Both the position numbers and the translations under genes were made by a program. A model generated the notes under the pieces. The model was not told the origin of the DNA, ran no database searches, and saw only the letters and a program-made list of their open reading frames with translations. Shown here piece by piece: positions 6,666 through 7,245 of a stretch of 7,245 nt of DNA. This stretch comes from Bacteroidales bacterium (GTDB lineage Bacteria; Bacteroidota; Bacteroidia; Bacteroidales; Marinilabiliaceae), in NCBI GenBank assembly GCA_004552385.1, contig SFOL01000087.1:1-7245 (forward strand), written 5' to 3'. Positions within the stretch are counted from its first letter, which is position 1; every line of letters starts with the position of its first letter.

Positions 6666-7245
6666 AATATGCTCGCGTCCGTGTCGGACTCCGCCCAGGC
6701 TCCGTCGGTGACGGGCTCGGCGGACTTCCGCGACGGGGTGTCAGAGGTCGTGGAGTACACCTACGACAGGAACGGCAACATGACGTCCGACCTGAACAGG
6801 AAGGTCTCCCTCATCTCCTACAACAGGCAGAACCGGCCCGCCAGGATGAGACACGCCGGCGGTACGGAGACGTTCACCTATCTTCCTGACGGAACAAAGC
6901 GGGGAAGGACGGTCCTCGGGAAGGACAGGTCCCTGTCCCGGACCGAGTACCGCGGCAATCTGGTGTGCGCGGACGACACCCTGAAGTACATCCTGTTCGA
7001 CGGGGGCCTGATCGCCATGGACGGCGCCAGCCCGGAGTACCTGTTCTTCCTGCGCGACCATCTCGGCAGCGTCAGGGTCGTCGCCAGGCCGGACGGCAAG
7101 GCCGTGCAGGTGAACCACTACTACCCGTACGGCATGGCCTTCGCCGGCGGCGGGATGTCCGGCAACGCCGGGGCGCATCCCGTGGAAGGAGGCGTGTCCG
7201 TCGCAGGCGGCTCGCTCGAGATCGGCGGCGAGACCGGCGGCATGG
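6576..7245 (+). CDS. Orphan RHS carboxy-terminal cassette with RHS-associated core (3' end beyond window)
   Basis: The plus-strand frame is open from 6489 to the right edge. Its only early ATG is at 6576, and that may not be a real start. The visible 223 residues begin MDNLLSLSREGDM, which continues the YD-repeat pattern exactly as the operon's third gene does. The order is then MTYDGNMLASVSDS, ADFRDG, VEYTYDRNGNMTSDLNRK, the RHS-associated core YLFFLRDHLGSVRVV at about 150-164, and NHYYPYGMAF. A Gly-rich stretch (GGGMSGNAG, EIGGETGG) follows up to the edge. All the amino-terminal RHS domains and a signal peptide are missing. The variable tip expected after the core is outside the window. I read it as a silent or displaced tip cassette, joined to a shell gene only after rearrangement. 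A remnant of a second, degraded RHS gene is the alternative. Confidence 0.8.
   Translation, partial: MDNLLSLSREGDMTSSLKGIVDNLSMTYDGNMLASVSDSAQAPSVTGSADFRDGVSEVVEYTYDRNGNMTSDLNRKVSLISYNRQNRPARMRHAGGTETFTYLPDGTKRGRTVLGKDRSLSRTEYRGNLVCADDTLKYILFDGGLIAMDGASPEYLFFLRDHLGSVRVVARPDGKAVQVNHYYPYGMAFAGGGMSGNAGAHPVEGGVSVAGGSLEIGGETGGM

Noticed and set aside
6741..7178. Minus-strand open frame of 145 codons opposite the orphan RHS cassette
   Set aside because: It is rich in Val, Gly and Pro with no domain, and the plus strand encodes the RHS core motif, so it is a shadow frame.
1..7245. CRISPR array, tRNA, rRNA, insertion sequence or recombinase gene
   Set aside because: I saw no spaced direct repeats, RNA gene signatures, or transposase or recombinase motifs on either strand; any recombinase acting on the inverted repeats must lie elsewhere, or general recombination is used.

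Overview
This window looks like accessory DNA from a member of the Bacteroidales, perhaps a moderately GC-rich genus such as Alistipes or a relative in the Muribaculaceae; the genus is a guess. Three things point there: the intergenic region carries promoters of the Bacteroidetes form (TTTG, 20-21 bases, TAnnTTTG), no gene has an obvious Shine-Dalgarno site, and the proteins are of the secreted RHS/YD-repeat kind common in that phylum.

Almost the whole window is one minus-strand operon of three overlapping genes. In transcription order these are a small holin-like membrane protein (5972-5730), a 1045-residue secreted RHS/YD protein with the conserved amino-terminal module of the family (5740-2603), and a second secreted RHS protein of the DUF6443 type (2610 to beyond base 1). 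The third gene is still open at the left edge after 870 codons, so its RHS core and variable carboxy-terminal tip lie outside the window. The genes overlap by 11 and 8 bases, which suggests translational coupling. A likely model is a split RHS shell (amino-terminal half plus core- and tip-carrying half), comparable in layout to the B and C components of Tc toxins.

Bases 5973-6570 are non-coding. They hold three GC-rich hairpins just ahead of the operon, a minus-strand promoter near 6356-6388, and a divergent plus-strand promoter at 6123-6154. The spacer of the plus-strand promoter is an inverted repeat, and the promoter is followed by a possible small structured RNA ending near 6258.

From 6571 to the right edge, on the plus strand, lies a second RHS carboxy-terminal region with no amino-terminal half. 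It contains the RHS-associated core motif and is still open at the edge. Its first 95 bases repeat, in inverted orientation and in the same reading frame, the last visible 95 bases of the operon's third gene (6571-6665 against 95-1, two mismatches, 84 bases perfect up to the window edge). The operon is therefore flanked by inverted copies of the junction at which its product's tip begins. Inversion of the intervening roughly 6.5 kb would fuse the shell gene in frame to the right-hand tip. This possible flip-flop choice between two RHS tips is the main finding. No recombinase gene is visible in the window.
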